From Phymatolithon calcareum (taxonomy: Eukaryota > Rhodophyta > Florideophyceae > Hapalidiales): 64,000 nt of DNA. Shown here one piece after another: positions 10,507-21,923 of this stretch. Below the pieces are notes generated by a model. It did no database searches, had not been told where the DNA came from, and saw nothing but the letters and a program-made list of their open reading frames with translations. Each line of letters opens with the position of its first letter. Positions within the stretch are counted from its first letter, which is position 1. Made by a program: the position numbers and the translations under genes. Where the stretch lies: assembly GCA_977006965.1 (NCBI GenBank), contig OZ345360.1, forward strand, positions 868,001-932,000, read 5' to 3'.

Positions 10507-11994
10507 ATGGGCACCTCCCGGACGCGGTCTCGATCGGGCGATGCCTCTGGCTTATCACCTAACATCTCACCAACCCGTTCCCCCTCAATCTATCCTCCCT
10601 CGCGCGCCGAGTCCGAGGACGGCGAGGATAGCATGAAAAAGAAGTCAATGCGGACTAGCGCGGATGTTCAGCCTGCGAAATCGCGAAGAGGCCGCAAAAC
10701 ATCCAGTAGTGAAAGGGAAGATGACTTTGGACTTTGGACCGAGGCTGAAATCAACGTCATTATAGATGAGGTGCTATCTCGAAAGACTGTTGATACGAGC
10801 AAGTTTTTTGGTGGCTCGTCCGATGAACCATTACCCGAAGCCCTCAGGAATCGTTCGAGGGCGGAGCTCAAGGCTTTCGTGGACCGTCTCAAATCGTCGT
10901 CTGACCCGTCTGTGAGTTCATTTGTTCCAAAATGCGGCGTTCAAGAATTGGTTTCCCGTCTTGCTTCCGAAGCCTATTTTGTTCGAGCGACTTGGGCACA
11001 ATTACCACAACTGTGTAAAGAGTTGGACAAATCCAAGGACGAATACAACAGCCTTTTGAAGCAGTGTCAAGCACATGCTCTCTCTGCGAAAAGACTGACT
11101 GAACAGGCGGCAGTCGAGGCCAAGCGTCGGGAGGCCGCCGACTCATGTAGAGCTGTGGGTGAAGAAGCTGCGAATGGCGTCAAGAAAGATATCGAGGAGT
11201 GCATGGTGGACCAGTTAAGATTGGAGACGGACTTGAATAATTGGCGTCTCAATGAACTTGAAGCGCGTCGTCGACTTGATCGTGTCCGGTTGAAAGTTGC
11301 CGCGCTTCGTGGGCAGATGATAACCACCACCGTGGATGAGCTCTTCCGTCCGCCTCCCAAATGGATGACAGCAGATGTGGGTGAAAGTGTCTCTTCGGAC
11401 GGCAGTGATGAATTCGAATTGGAAGGTGAACGCGCGGGTAAAAATTCTAACCGCTCATCTGGGTTTTCCAGCATCAACGGAGATACGGCGAAAAATAGCG
11501 TGGACAAGGATGGAGATGTGACTATGGAGGTAGAAGGAAGCAATGGTGCGGAAACGGAGGAAAAACCCGAAAGTGTCGATATTCAGATTGCTTTGTCTGA
11601 GACACAAGCAGACGAAGAGGAGGCTGTGGAGGAAGAGGACTCTGTGGAAGACGATACGGATACCGGTTTTGATGAAGATGAGATAAGTACTGAGCTCCGG
11701 TTGCTGAAGTATCGATTGGATATGTATGATTGTGAGGCCGAGGAGTGGCGCAGCAGTGCTGCTGCTGAGCGAGTCAAGATTGCGCTGGTGACGAAGGCCA
11801 AGTTGCGACTAGAAGATGAGCTTATTCGATATCGAGCTCAGAGAATAGGTAGCACCAATGACCGGCGCACGAACTCTGCAAGAGCCAAGGCGAGGCGTGC
11901 GTTGCAAGCTCATGTCGAACTGCCTCCCGTGGATAGAATTGAGAAGAAGAATCGTAAAGGGAGAGCCCGGCGAAGTCTAACGAAGTCGGGTTGA
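10507..11994 (+). CDS. Coiled-coil protein with a SANT/Myb-like segment, function unknown
   Basis: A 495-residue protein that I do not recognise as a named family. The N-terminal 80 or so residues are Ser/Pro-rich with several SP sites. Next comes a possible SANT/Myb-like helical segment beginning LWTEAEINVIIDEVL. A long charged region rich in E/R/K/A follows (roughly residues 160-280), with strong coiled-coil character. An acidic tract (near residues 380-410) and a second coiled coil come next, and the tail is very basic (KKNRKGRARR). The basic tail and acidic tract suggest a nuclear or chromatin protein; this is inference from composition only. The frame is open upstream to a TTG, but the first ATG is at 10507. 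Confidence 0.7.
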   Translation: MGTSRTRSRSGDASGLSPNISPTRSPSIYPPSRAESEDGEDSMKKKSMRTSADVQPAKSRRGRKTSSSEREDDFGLWTEAEINVIIDEVLSRKTVDTSKFFGGSSDEPLPEALRNRSRAELKAFVDRLKSSSDPSVSSFVPKCGVQELVSRLASEAYFVRATWAQLPQLCKELDKSKDEYNSLLKQCQAHALSAKRLTEQAAVEAKRREAADSCRAVGEEAANGVKKDIEECMVDQLRLETDLNNWRLNELEARRRLDRVRLKVAALRGQMITTTVDELFRPPPKWMTADVGESVSSDGSDEFELEGERAGKNSNRSSGFSSINGDTAKNSVDKDGDVTMEVEGSNGAETEEKPESVDIQIALSETQADEEEAVEEEDSVEDDTDTGFDEDEISTELRLLKYRLDMYDCEAEEWRSSAAAERVKIALVTKAKLRLEDELIRYRAQRIGSTNDRRTNSARAKARRALQAHVELPPVDRIEKKNRKGRARRSLTKSG

Positions 11995-12701
11995 TGTGCA
12001 AAAACAAGCGTCGGTGATGGACAAAAGACATTGAACTTGCTGAGCAACTTTCTCGCGATGCCGAATTCGTGACCTCGTCCCTCAGAAGATTTTGGATTGG
12101 AACCAGACCTTACTCCTATTTGGAGTCTCAAGGAAAGACAATGTCCTTCTTCTTCGTGCTATATTTATTTAAAACCTTACGCTTTAACAACGAAGTTCGT
12201 CGTTTGCCACAACGACTTTAGTACAGCGACTGGCAATTCATTCCCTTCCCAATCCCTTCCCTTCCGAATCCCTTCCCGGCAGCGAGAGGAGATTCCCTGT
12301 TTTGAACGACCAGCTGGGGACCATTTATGAAGGACCATGCATAATTACACACCGATTGCGGTGCTGACGATGAGATTTTCCTATGAAAAGTAACCAAATT
12401 CAGGTATCTTTTATGCACCGCTGTATGAAATCTCCCAAATTTTATTCGGAAATTGCAACCGCGTCGTGGCATCCCAGTTGGGAAGGATCACTGCACTGGC
12501 ATGACGTGTGTTGTATTCCAGGGTGTGGCAAATTGGGCTATTTTGCCTCCTTCCCAAATTGATTGTCTTTTCGCCACGCATAAATATCGAGAAACCCCAA
12601 GGTCTCTACAAGTAACCAAGGCACATTCATCCGAACGCGAACGTCTCTCTCAACCTGCGCCGCAGCACCCTGGTCACAGTGTCTCTGACCAAACCGCAAG
12701 T

Positions 12702-12902
12702 ATGGCGAACGGAAACAATTCTTTGCGCTTGCGCAAAGCGACGTCTCGCTTCAACAAGAATGTGACGCGCAAGGTGGCGACCAACTCGCAGTCGCGCGCG
12801 AAAAAGGACGAAGGTATTGGAATGGGCCCTATTTTCATTGCCTTTTTCGCCTTTGTGGTTATCGGCTCCTCTTTGTTGGAAATCTTCCGCCCCGCTGCGT
12901 AA
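12702..12902 (+). CDS. SERP1: RAMP4/SERP1-like ER translocon-associated protein
   Basis: A 66-residue tail-anchored protein. The start NNSLRLRKATSRFNKNV and the C-terminal membrane segment FIAFFAFVVIGSSLLEIF match RAMP4 (stress-associated ER protein 1), a Sec61-associated protein that stabilises nascent membrane proteins during ER stress. Length agrees with the family (about 65 residues). The frame is open for another 83 codons upstream, but homology begins exactly at the ATG at 12702. This small gene is complete in one exon. Confidence 0.9.
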   Translation: MANGNNSLRLRKATSRFNKNVTRKVATNSQSRAKKDEGIGMGPIFIAFFAFVVIGSSLLEIFRPAA

Positions 12903-14718
12903 TGTACATCATGTTTTTAACATCTGCCGAGCTATAACGCCAATCACAAACTTCAAGACTTGGCCTCAGGCCAGTCGCTCAAGCGCACTTCGCTGTCTCA
13001 TGCTACATGCTTATTTTTGTCGCCGATTCGACAATTAGGTACTCCTAGTAAACCGAAAATTATTTCTTTGCTCACATCCTGGTTCAAACGTTTTGTGCTG
13101 CACGATTGCGAAAGGGAATGCATTCTTGCGATTCTGCGCACGGATTGTAGAAGGACATAGCCTTGTCTGAACAGCGTCAGGGACAGTGATGAATCACGAG
13201 TGAGCAAGAAGTGTACTTGACAATATTATCTTATCGGTCCCGGAAACGGTACGAACATTTCGACAACGCAGATGGGGTTCCACGACTTGCAACCAAAAGT
13301 CATGATTACTAAGATGCACTTCCACCAGCGCCCACTGCTAAAAGTGCATATTTGCTTTGAAACGTGAAACAAAACCGCACTCCGTTCCGAGGACCGCCCT
13401 GCCCTACGCGATATTTGTTTATGTTGACCTTGGTAATGAACAACATTGGCAGGATGTGATGGCCCTTCCATACTTCTTTGTTGAGATAGTGATTCGCCTA
13501 TGTACCGGCAATCAACGTCGACACTTTTCACTACGGTTGCGGTTGATTCGGCAAAAGCGCATCCTTGGTTTGTACGCCTGAGTCATATTGAAGCGACTGC
13601 AGGATTTTCGCCAATGCCTACGACCTATCCGCAGCGCTGTCTGACATACTGCCGCACCTGGCGCAATGCGTCATCGCAATTCCAGAGCCCGTACCTCGCG
13701 CTAGAGGCAGTTTGTCTTTTTTGTCATTTTTGGTAAATTCGATTCACTTCTTTCGGCTGTAGCTACGGTACGGGTTACATTTCTTCCGGTTGAATTTTCT
13801 TCACTCCCTCCTCGTACAGCGCGTGCAATGCTGTTTGGGATCGTTTTCGCTAATCCTCGCATGGTTCCTGTTCATTATGAAGGACATATGTCGCGTATTC
13901 AGGAAGTTTCAGCTCACCTTCAGCATTCTTGCGTTCGGTTTTCAGACGTTTACCACCTTTTTCGACGGATGTTCTATGGCTCAAGATGCATGCCCATGCC
14001 ATCGCAACTGGTTTTCTCTCACTTGTCGCCTATTGCTGTCCATTGCCCATGCGCAATTTTAGAGGCGAGATACAGTATTCCTTTGCATTACTGTACATTG
14101 AATATTTGCGTCGACGTCCTGTAGGACTGCCTCGCCAACTGATGCGTTCGTCTCTTTCGCTCCTCTTCCATCAAAGTGCACTCTTCGGGCCCTTTTTAAG
14201 CCATCAGCTCTTTTGGCATGAGAAAAGCTCTTTCGACGGGCAGTGGTCTTTCTGCAAAGTCCGTTATGCGACTCGAAGACTTCAGTTCATGTGCGAAGGG
14301 TTCATGTCCACACAGCCGGAAGTGATAAAATTGTGCAAAAATTTGGCCATTTCCACGCCTTGAGACACTGCCTGCTTCGAGCTCGGGCGATGAGATGCAT
14401 GGACACGGTGTACTCATTCAGTTGGCGAACATTGGCAAAGAGCAAGCTTGCTACGGAAGAACCTGACGGCACGATGACGGTCTGGAATCGGTTGACTCTT
14501 GTGAATGGGACCAAGGCTTGCACTGGTCCGATGCTTGCGTAAAACCCCCAACATGCTTCACCTGGCCTGAATTGCGGGTTTTCCTTACTTCTTCGCGCTT
14601 GGAAGAATACGGTCACCAGGCCTAAGCGCAAGAAAATTGAAAGCTTTATGATGCATATACGAATTGCAAGGCAATTCTGCTCAAGTCTTTGAGAAGAGAT
14701 GTAAAGGAATGTACAGTC
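12903..14718. other. 1.8 kb intergenic, nothing recognised
   Basis: Only short overlapping open frames in several registers occur here, none with a domain, composition or splice pattern that I can support. It contains the 3' sides of RAMP4 and of the pseudouridine synthase gene. Confidence 0.5.
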
Positions 14719-15816
14719 TCACTTGAGCTTTCTTTTCAGCAGCTCCACTTCCGCCTCAGTCAAGTATGCCCAATCGCCTGGCCCCTCAAGTCCTTCGAGA
14801 GTAATACCATTGAAGGATATTCTATGAATCTCTCTGGTAGTGTAGCCAAGAGCGCCTAGCATTTTTCTGATTTGCCGATTCCGCCCCTCTTTCAACAAAA
14901 TTCGCAACTTAATTCCACCAGCACGTTCACAGACACACGGCAACGTTCGCGATATAAGCGGCTCCCTCCGCCTGTGATCGCGCTGTGCAACTGTCTTTAT
15001 AACAATGCCGTTTCGAAGCATATGTAAATGCTCATCCGTCACGGCCATATCTGGAGTGACAATGTACTCCTTTGCACAATCCCGCCCTGCACCCAGCACC
15101 GCATTCGGCACGCGCCCATCCGACGTTAGCAGAATGATACCAGAGCTGTTCTCGTCCAGACGACCAACAGGGAATATGCGATCCTTTGTCGCACCGCCAG
15201 TTTCAACTTGCGCCACGATGTTGTTCGGAGTTTCGGGATCCGTGGTGCAGATAGTCCCGGTCTTTTTCCAATGCTTGACGTAAATAAATTCTGAAGTATC
15301 TGAAGTGAGGGCGAGTCGCTCCCAGTTAATGATATCATCGTCAAGTGAGACAGTGTCGCCTGAGTACACTCTCGTGCCAGCCGACACAATCCTTCCGTTA
15401 ACCGCAACGCGGCCTTGGTCAACGAATAAATCGGCCTGCCTTCGAGAGGCAAAACTGGCAAAGCACTTATTGATCCTTACTCCTTCGTCTTGTTTGCTTT
15501 CCACTCTCATTCGACAAAGTGAGCGCGGAAAATTCTGGCGCGGGCTTGGATATGTGAGAGGAATGACAGAAACAAATCCGGACCTGATGCGCTTCAGAAG
15601 TGGAGCAGCGGGACACACGCTACCAACTGAATTCATTTTCAAAACTGATGAAACGAGTTTTTGCAACTCAGTTTTTTGCTTCAGGTTTTTGTTCTCAACG
15701 TCGTTATTTGCGGTACTGGACTTGTCGAATTCTTTCCTTCTTCCCGCCGTCGTCCACGGCATCAGAGCCGAGCAATCTGGGGCAATAACACTTCTCAATG
15801 AACTATATCTCGTCAT
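14719..15816 (-). CDS. RNA pseudouridine synthase, RsuA/RluB/RluF type, probably organellar
   Basis: A 365-residue enzyme that isomerises uridine to pseudouridine in structured RNA, most likely rRNA. An S4 RNA-binding domain (about residues 113-160, starting RINKCFASFASRRQADLF) precedes the catalytic domain, whose active-site aspartate lies in VGRLDENSSG (Asp221). The later motif GRNRQIRKMLGALGY is also typical of this family. About 105 residues of N-terminal extension with few acidic residues at the very start suggest targeting to plastid or mitochondrion. Start: the open frame begins with TTG followed by ATG; the ATG (15816) is chosen. The gene is divergent from the FAM185A-like gene, with about 125 bp between start codons. 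Confidence 0.9.
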   Translation of the reverse strand: MTRYSSLRSVIAPDCSALMPWTTAGRRKEFDKSSTANNDVENKNLKQKTELQKLVSSVLKMNSVGSVCPAAPLLKRIRSGFVSVIPLTYPSPRQNFPRSLCRMRVESKQDEGVRINKCFASFASRRQADLFVDQGRVAVNGRIVSAGTRVYSGDTVSLDDDIINWERLALTSDTSEFIYVKHWKKTGTICTTDPETPNNIVAQVETGGATKDRIFPVGRLDENSSGIILLTSDGRVPNAVLGAGRDCAKEYIVTPDMAVTDEHLHMLRNGIVIKTVAQRDHRRREPLISRTLPCVCERAGGIKLRILLKEGRNRQIRKMLGALGYTTREIHRISFNGITLEGLEGPGDWAYLTEAEVELLKRKLK

Positions 15817-15941
15817 CAACTGAAATCAAATGTTTTTGATAGTATCAGAAATCAAACTGTGTACAGTGTTATCAAATTCGAGACGTCAGATCTCATGACT
15901 CTCTTTTTCAGCATAGACAAAGCGCTGGATGGGAGAGGATA

Positions 15942-17096
15942 ATGTCGTATCGCCGAAAATTATTTTCCAGTCTTGCTCCCGTACTGCATGCAAATGTTGG
16001 AAAGGTGAAAGCAACTCCTGGCGGCTCCTTAAATGTATGCCTGCCGAGAAAATGCACTCTGAACATCACGCCGTTGGATCCGCACACGACCGACTGGGAT
16101 CACGTCCATGTCGCCCTGCAAGTATTTAGGTCACATGATATCACGTCTACTAATCACGCTGCTGCCCAAAAAATCGTAGAACATCTGGGTCTCAATCTGA
16201 ATTCAAAACTTGAAGAAGATCATTCCCGTGTTCACTTGGAAGCCCTGACACCCGCCTTAGACGCTGAAGCATCGGAGTCGATTGCAAACTTGGTGGTCAA
16301 CGTCAGCTTGCCCGGCCTTTTCGACGTCAATGTCAAAACGCATTCTGGCGCTGTGAATATCGTCGGCGCAATAGAAGGTGATGTGAAAATACACTGCAAT
16401 GACGCCGCGGTCAATATCGAGAAACTGAAAAGTATGCATGTCGACATTAATAGTGCTGCAGGCGGCGTTTCCGCAGGCGTACTTCAGGGCAGTATTGCAA
16501 TACGTGCTGGGACTGGCGACATTTCAATTGGAAAAATGCAGGGACCACGCGTGAGCTTGGAGACCACTTCCGGGGGAGTACAAGCTCGGGCAATGTACAC
16601 AGACGATGCAGTGATTCGAACGGACGAAGGTTCTGTTCATATTGAAGGTGCTCAGGGAAGTACAACAATCATGACACGAAAGGGGAACGTGGCTGTGGCG
16701 GGTGTGCAAGGCAAACTAACTGTAGAGAGCGATTCCGGCAATATAAACGCCCAATTGAGTCGACCTGAAGACGTATCAATACATTCGTTGAAGGGTAATG
16801 TTTCTGTGGGAATTCCTGAGATAATTGACGCAACCCTTGTGTTGCAAGGCAAGAAAGGTATTGACATTGACCAGAGAATCATGTTGAAAGAATCGACAAG
16901 GGATGCTCAAACTCATTGTATTAGTGGACTTCACATCTCTAGTCCAACTCATGGTGAACCTTTATTGGACTCTCTGTGGGGCGACGCTGCTACTCCTCAA
17001 ACACCAAAAATCGAGGCACGCGCACCGTCTGGCGAAATACGTTTGTTCCGTGAGATGTGGAGTTCAAGATTCACGACGAATTTTGGTCAAGGATAA
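15942..17096 (+). CDS. FAM185A-like / DUF4097 beta-repeat protein, probably mitochondrial
   Basis: A 384-residue protein dominated by short repeated beta-strand units with V-x-I/G-x-V spacing (for example VKTHSGAVNIVGAIEGDVKI, near residues 138-157), typical of the DUF4097/FAM185A beta-solenoid group. Its biochemical role is unknown. The first 20 residues (MSYRRKLFSSLAPVLHANVG) are basic, hydrophobic and Ser-containing, like a mitochondrial presequence. No catalytic motif is visible. It shares a short divergent promoter region with the pseudouridine synthase gene. Confidence 0.75.
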   Translation: MSYRRKLFSSLAPVLHANVGKVKATPGGSLNVCLPRKCTLNITPLDPHTTDWDHVHVALQVFRSHDITSTNHAAAQKIVEHLGLNLNSKLEEDHSRVHLEALTPALDAEASESIANLVVNVSLPGLFDVNVKTHSGAVNIVGAIEGDVKIHCNDAAVNIEKLKSMHVDINSAAGGVSAGVLQGSIAIRAGTGDISIGKMQGPRVSLETTSGGVQARAMYTDDAVIRTDEGSVHIEGAQGSTTIMTRKGNVAVAGVQGKLTVESDSGNINAQLSRPEDVSIHSLKGNVSVGIPEIIDATLVLQGKKGIDIDQRIMLKESTRDAQTHCISGLHISSPTHGEPLLDSLWGDAATPQTPKIEARAPSGEIRLFREMWSSRFTTNFGQG

Positions 17097-17329
17097 AATT
17101 TAACTTTTTTTGAATCGTCAAACTTCTGCAGTATAGATTTAAGGACTAAGCTTTCGCTCCCTCAGGACCGTGACGGGGTCAGCCTTTTTTGTGCTCGAAC
17201 TAAATCTGAAATAAGCAAAAGGGATCCAGATGACCATGAAGCGAGCGCAAGGTACAAATTCGTTAAAGTATTTTAATGGTCTGTTAACGGTGCCAGCCGC
17301 TTGTCCTACAAAGTTGCAGCTGACGAAGT

Positions 17330-18940
17330 TTAGTATTCCGCCGACGAAATCGTATCGTCAATTTTCAGAATCATTTTCACCATCTGAGTTGCATGCTGGA
17401 ATTGTTGAATCTTCGACGCAAGTGCCTCGTACACATTCTGCTCCCTCATGTCGAACGTCCCCGTATCCATGCAATCGATACCCAAGTAAGGATTTTTCTC
17501 CTTCATTTGCCGCGATTTCACAGCCGCAAGCGTCTCGATAGGAGGCATCCCAGAATTCTCTGCAAGCGCCATGGCGACGTTATCCAGCGCAGCAGCAAAT
17601 CCACGAACAGCGTACTGCTCCAACCCAGGAATCTTGTCCGCGGTGTCTGCCGCCAACAAAGAGCACGCAATTTCGGCCGCCGCACCGCCGTACACAATGC
17701 GACTATCACGGATAAGATTGCGCACAACGCAAAGAGCGTCATGAATACTACGCTTGGCTTCGTCAATAAGCATTTTGTTTCCTCCTCGAACGAATATGGT
17801 AACTGCTTTCGAGAATGCACACTCCTCGAGTACAATCACGTGGTCCCTTGTCGTTCCAAACGACATCTCACGAACAGTTTTCGCGGAACCAAGCTTCGCT
17901 TTCTTGATTTCCTCAAAACGGGGAACGATTCTGGCTCCGGTCGCCAAAGCAATAAGCTCGATTTCCACACCCCCGACCCACCGAACCGCAGGTAGATTGT
18001 TCTTATAGAGAAGATGGTTCGCCTCATCATCAAAACCCCACTGGCAGATTACGACATTTGCACCTGATTCCTTCACCGCCTCGACCATGTCAGAGAAGTA
18101 CTTTTGCTCCGCCTGCTGCATATCATTGTACTTCTCAACTGTGTCGATATCAAGTTTGTGTTTAGTTTTCGGTTTCGGTGGCTCGAATGGGCAGGTCAAT
18201 ACCACAATTTTGGCATCATTGATGTGGGTAGGCATCTGCGGATGGCTGAAATCTTTGTCGATAATGATTCCGTTTACCATCGCGGTATCTTCCAATTTGC
18301 CTCCGACTTTTCCGTCAAGTTTGATGAGGTCCAGATTGACGTCCTTCCTTTCCAAATCGGCAACAGCAAGAACAGCCTTCACGCACATTTCAGCAAGGGA
18401 CCGCTTCATTCGGTTTACAATCTTCGAGCTTAACGTTGTCATGGCAGTCTTCACAAGCTCTTCGTAACCGTTTGCATTATCGAGATCCAACGAAGACGCA
18501 ATATTAGACAAATGTTGAACACAAATGTCGGAAGCTCTTTCGAATCCTTCGGAAATTCGCGTGGGATGAATACCTTTGTCCAAAAGCTTTTCAGCTTGCT
18601 CCAGAAGTGCTCCCGCAAGCACGACAACTCCAGTAGTGCCATCGCCGATTTCGTCATCCTGAGATTTGGACAGCTCAACCATGAGCTTGGCGATCTGGTT
18701 CTGGACATCCATTTCTTTAAGAATGGTCGCACCATCATTCGTTACGGTGATGTCACCGTCAGGGGATTGCAGCATCTTGTCCATACCCTTCGGCCCCAAA
18801 GATGTACGCAAAGTGCGGGCAACAGCTCGAGCAGCTGCAATATTTGACTTCAGGGCATCGATTCCACGAAGACGGGTTTTCTTCTCCTGCTCTTGAATAA
18901 TGATGAATGGGCGCCCATATTCGTCGAATGCCAGCGACAT
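17330..18940 (-). CDS. CCT5: T-complex chaperonin subunit epsilon (CCT5)
   Basis: A 536-residue subunit of the cytosolic CCT/TRiC ring chaperonin, which folds actin, tubulin and other proteins. The epsilon subunit is identified by the N-terminal [19 protein letters not shown] and by the conserved block KDFSHPQMP followed by [16 protein letters not shown]. ATPase signatures are [21 protein letters not shown] and GDGTT (residues 99-103). The length is normal. The open frame continues 28 codons upstream, but alignment begins at the ATG at 18940. There are no introns and no anomaly. Confidence 0.97.
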   Translation of the reverse strand: MSLAFDEYGRPFIIIQEQEKKTRLRGIDALKSNIAAARAVARTLRTSLGPKGMDKMLQSPDGDITVTNDGATILKEMDVQNQIAKLMVELSKSQDDEIGDGTTGVVVLAGALLEQAEKLLDKGIHPTRISEGFERASDICVQHLSNIASSLDLDNANGYEELVKTAMTTLSSKIVNRMKRSLAEMCVKAVLAVADLERKDVNLDLIKLDGKVGGKLEDTAMVNGIIIDKDFSHPQMPTHINDAKIVVLTCPFEPPKPKTKHKLDIDTVEKYNDMQQAEQKYFSDMVEAVKESGANVVICQWGFDDEANHLLYKNNLPAVRWVGGVEIELIALATGARIVPRFEEIKKAKLGSAKTVREMSFGTTRDHVIVLEECAFSKAVTIFVRGGNKMLIDEAKRSIHDALCVVRNLIRDSRIVYGGAAAEIACSLLAADTADKIPGLEQYAVRGFAAALDNVAMALAENSGMPPIETLAAVKSRQMKEKNPYLGIDCMDTGTFDMREQNVYEALASKIQQFQHATQMVKMILKIDDTISSAEY

Positions 18941-19258
18941 GGCGAGAGGAAATATTGAGATCGATAGAAAACCAAGAATAGAACAAGCAGTTGATGCTCC
19001 AAACGGCGCGACGCGAATCTGCAAGGTCTGCCGTGCCCAGACGTCACGGAACTACAATAAAAGTTTGGTCAGGACCGTCTTCGTTGGCCCACCGGTGGAT
19101 CAAACAAGTTTGGAAAATAATATTTTAGTTTTGATTATTTTAAAATGTTTGAGCTTTTTCGTGAAAAGCAAACCTGACGTCCAAAAACATTTTGATTTTC
19201 ATGTTCGTGTGTGACCCAATTTCAGGATAAGTGGAGATGGGCGCGAACCGTCCTGAAG

Positions 19259-19355
19259 GTATTTCTTCGGATGGTACCACTAGAAGAAATACAACATGCA
19301 CAAAGCTTAACTTCACTGCTACCAGTAGCAGTAAAGTTAAGCTTTGTGCATGTTG
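19259..19355. repeat. Adjacent inverted repeats, including a 31-bp near-perfect hairpin
   Basis: The short hairpin pairs 19259-19268 with 19283-19292 (10 bp exact). It abuts a long one with arms 19292-19322 and 19325-19355, 31 bp with a single mismatch and only a 2-base loop. The strength and compactness point to a foldback element, a cruciform-forming site or a hairpin RNA precursor. It lies between the start of CCT5 and the 3' end of the 88-aa gene. Confidence 0.85.
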
Positions 19356-19589
19356 CTCTGTTATATGACCCGGAGATGATTCTAGTTTCCCCGTCACATA
19401 ATCGTCTAACGACTTTCGGGGACGGTGCGTTTAGTTAATGAGCTGTTCTATTGCGAGGTAACTTCATTCCGTCTAGGTTTGCTATGTCCCAGGCGGCTTC
19501 TTGTATTTCGCACGACCATCAAGGCGTTGAGAGAGGAAGAAATGGTCCCAAAATTTCGCGACCCTGTAAAAGTTTCAAGGACGTTACTT

Positions 19590-20028
19590 TCACGGAGCTC
19601 CGCCAAGCTGCAAAGCAATCCGATATTTGTTAGTACATGTGAAGCTGAACTAAGCAGACAACAAAGCATATGAGGACAACTTACCATGACAGCTTCCATT
19701 TCCGATTCGCTGAGGGCAGCCCGGGGGATGGGCTTGTCCAACCTAACAACTTGTGCTACCTTGCTCTTTCCTGCGGACGCCGCGCTCGTAGAGCCTGAGC
19801 CCCACGCCTGAGTGGGATGAAATCCCCAGTTTGCTAATTCATTAGGACTGATTTTCCCGTTGGCTACGCGTCCTTAAACGAGTCGCAGATAGATAGATAA
19901 GAATGTTAGCGCTCGTCATCAAAACAGAAAATGAACAAATAAACAGACGGCAGAATCTTGTACACACCGATTTGCTCGCCGGCTTTACGTATGGCATGAC
20001 GAAACGCTATCAAAGGCGCTCTCCCCAT
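19590..20028 (-). CDS. Unrecognised 88-aa protein, three exons, possibly mitochondrial
   Basis: Model complement(19590..19607, 19685..19872, 19968..20028). Intron 1 (95 nt) has GTGTGT..AAG with a GCTAAC branch-like site. Intron 2 (77 nt) has GTAAGT..TTGCAG with a perfect TACTAAC 25-30 nt before the acceptor. The frame is kept and the last exon has only 18 nt including the stop. The product begins MGRAPLIAFRHAIRKAGEQI, which is basic and amphipathic like a mitochondrial presequence, contains NELANWGFHPTQAW and ends in LSESEMEAVMLGGAP. I do not recognise the family; a small subunit of a respiratory complex is a guess. The splice signals are the main support. Confidence 0.65.
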
Positions 20029-21227
20029 GTTCAAGCCGTCACGCGAATCGGGGAGTGTAGAGATGAAGAGAGCAACTTGTGACCCAAAGGCGATGCTCTT
20101 TCCGGAAGAGAGTCTGGTCCAAAAACTGGAAAAACTTTCTCAATTTAGTGATTCACAATAAAATTTCAAAAACATTTGGTAAAGAGGGGAGTTCCTCGCT
20201 GTAAGTCATTGATGACCAGCGATTCGTATAAAGTAAAGAAGAACCCAAAAAAGTAAAGTTTGCCACACCAGACAGTACTGTGCAGACTGTGAACTGTTCC
20301 CTCGCCTTTGTTCACAGTCTACGTGAGTAAGCATGATGTTTATATATTTTATCACCGTTGTGTTCATGGTGCCTTGCCTTGAGTTCAAGATTTCTAATGA
20401 TTCGTGCTGATAATTGGGTATTTCCTTCATTGCAGCGAGGTTTCTGCGCAGTAAAACAGTCCATACTCCAGTACAATTCAAAAAGTCAAGCTTCCAACAC
20501 CATGTTCCTATTCTGCCATGTTTTCATCTGGTAAATTTGGGTGGCAGCAGGGACGACTTGGATACCGCAAACCGATGTTAACACAGGAGCATTTGATTTC
20601 GCGCTTCCTTCCCCGTCGACTTTCCAATAGGTCCCGAATATCCCTTTATCGATCCAACCCGAAAGTGATATAACTGTGAGTGTTCACATGAGAAATTTGA
20701 TCAAATTAGGGGGGGTAACGCGAAGCACGAGTGAACACATCCGCCTAGTTGTGCATCAATACCAGCTAAGAAGCTATGAGGATCCTTGCCGAGCAATACC
20801 TGTAAAGATATCGCCAACCTCCATTTAGGCAACGAAACTCGCAGGGCTACTGGAAAAATCACCGGTCGTCCTCACGGACTGGCCTGGTACACTGCGACAG
20901 TATTATGGTGTGTACAGTCGAGAGGACAGTAAAAGTATTGATTCCAACCTATGCTGGGTTTTCAGAAATAGACATTGAAGGACAGTGCTGTCATCAACTT
21001 TTGGGTATGCATGGCAGTGTAAATTAGGGCAGAGGATTGGTGAATTCTTAAAATGCCGCAGCTCCCAAGAAAGCTCTTCAGCTGAAGAGCTTTGTTCGTT
21101 TTTACCAAAAAACTAAGATTTCTTGATAGCGCTGCTTACAATGGATAGAAATGATGAAATAAAGTTAAAATTCAAAGCCCACGAGTTTGCACATTCAGAG
21201 AACAAGGCATCGTCGCCTGTACTTTTC
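20029..21227. other. 1.2 kb intergenic, nothing recognised
   Basis: This stretch holds the promoter side of the 88-aa gene and the 3' side of TRAPPC4. A donor-like GTAAGT at about 20201 has no coding context. No RNA gene or repeat was identified. Confidence 0.5.
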
Positions 21228-21923
21228 TCATGCGTTTAGACGAATGGAATATTTCGACACGAGAGTGCGCAGATGCGACTCCCACAAGTCTACCTTAATG
21301 GGCATGTCAAGTTCGTAAAATGGATTCTTCATCACATAGTCTGCGTACAACGCGTAGACCTCGTGCTGCAAAACCAAAACCAAAAAATCAAAAGTTAATC
21401 GCAATCTCTGCACGCTATACATCTATTGGAAATGCTGTACAGCGAAAACGCTTACAAGCGACATCGAGAACGACAACATCGCAATTCTCAAACAGGGCAG
21501 AAGAGAAACGTACCAAAAAATCCATCAAGTTCTCCGTCTTTAGATCAGCCGTAACGAAGAATTGAACACCAGTATCCGCGCGATACGCTTGCAGAATATA
21601 GGATCCAGTCTCCAACATTTCTATGCCGTACCCATGACTTGACGCCTCCGGTGACAATTGCTGTACCAGTAATTGCATTCTGCAAAAGCCAAATGCGACA
21701 ATAGATTATTCCAAGTATAACAATTTCCCCAACGTCAGTTCCCATGCAGTCAAGAATCGAAACTTCTGGTCTATGTAAGAACAACGGCGCTGACGTACCC
21801 ATGAAACGTAGATGCCAGATGCAAGTAGTCATTTTGAGAGAGCTGTGGAGCAAGTTCGCTCAGCTTTCTGTAAAAGATCAAGCTTCCCGCTTTGTTCACC
21901 AGAAAGAGAGACTGTAGCCCCAT
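21228..21923 (-). CDS. TRAPPC4: TRAPP complex subunit 4 (Trs23/TRAPPC4), three exons
   Basis: Model complement(21228..21365, 21514..21679, 21799..21923), giving 142 residues, the normal length of this longin-fold core subunit. TRAPP is the exchange factor for Ypt1/Rab1 in ER-Golgi traffic. Evidence: MGLQSLFLVNKAGSLIFYRK at the N-terminus, the middle VQFFVTADL, and the diagnostic C-terminal block LYADYVMKNPFYELDMPI. Both introns start GTACGT (119 and 148 nt) and end TTTGCAG; exon phases match (2, then 0). The frame is open upstream of 21923 only to a GTG, so this ATG is the start. The gene is complete. Confidence 0.9.

Noticed and set aside
13226-14631. Several overlapping frames of 90-145 codons on both strands
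   Set aside because: No motif, no consistent strand, no splice context; they behave like random open frames.
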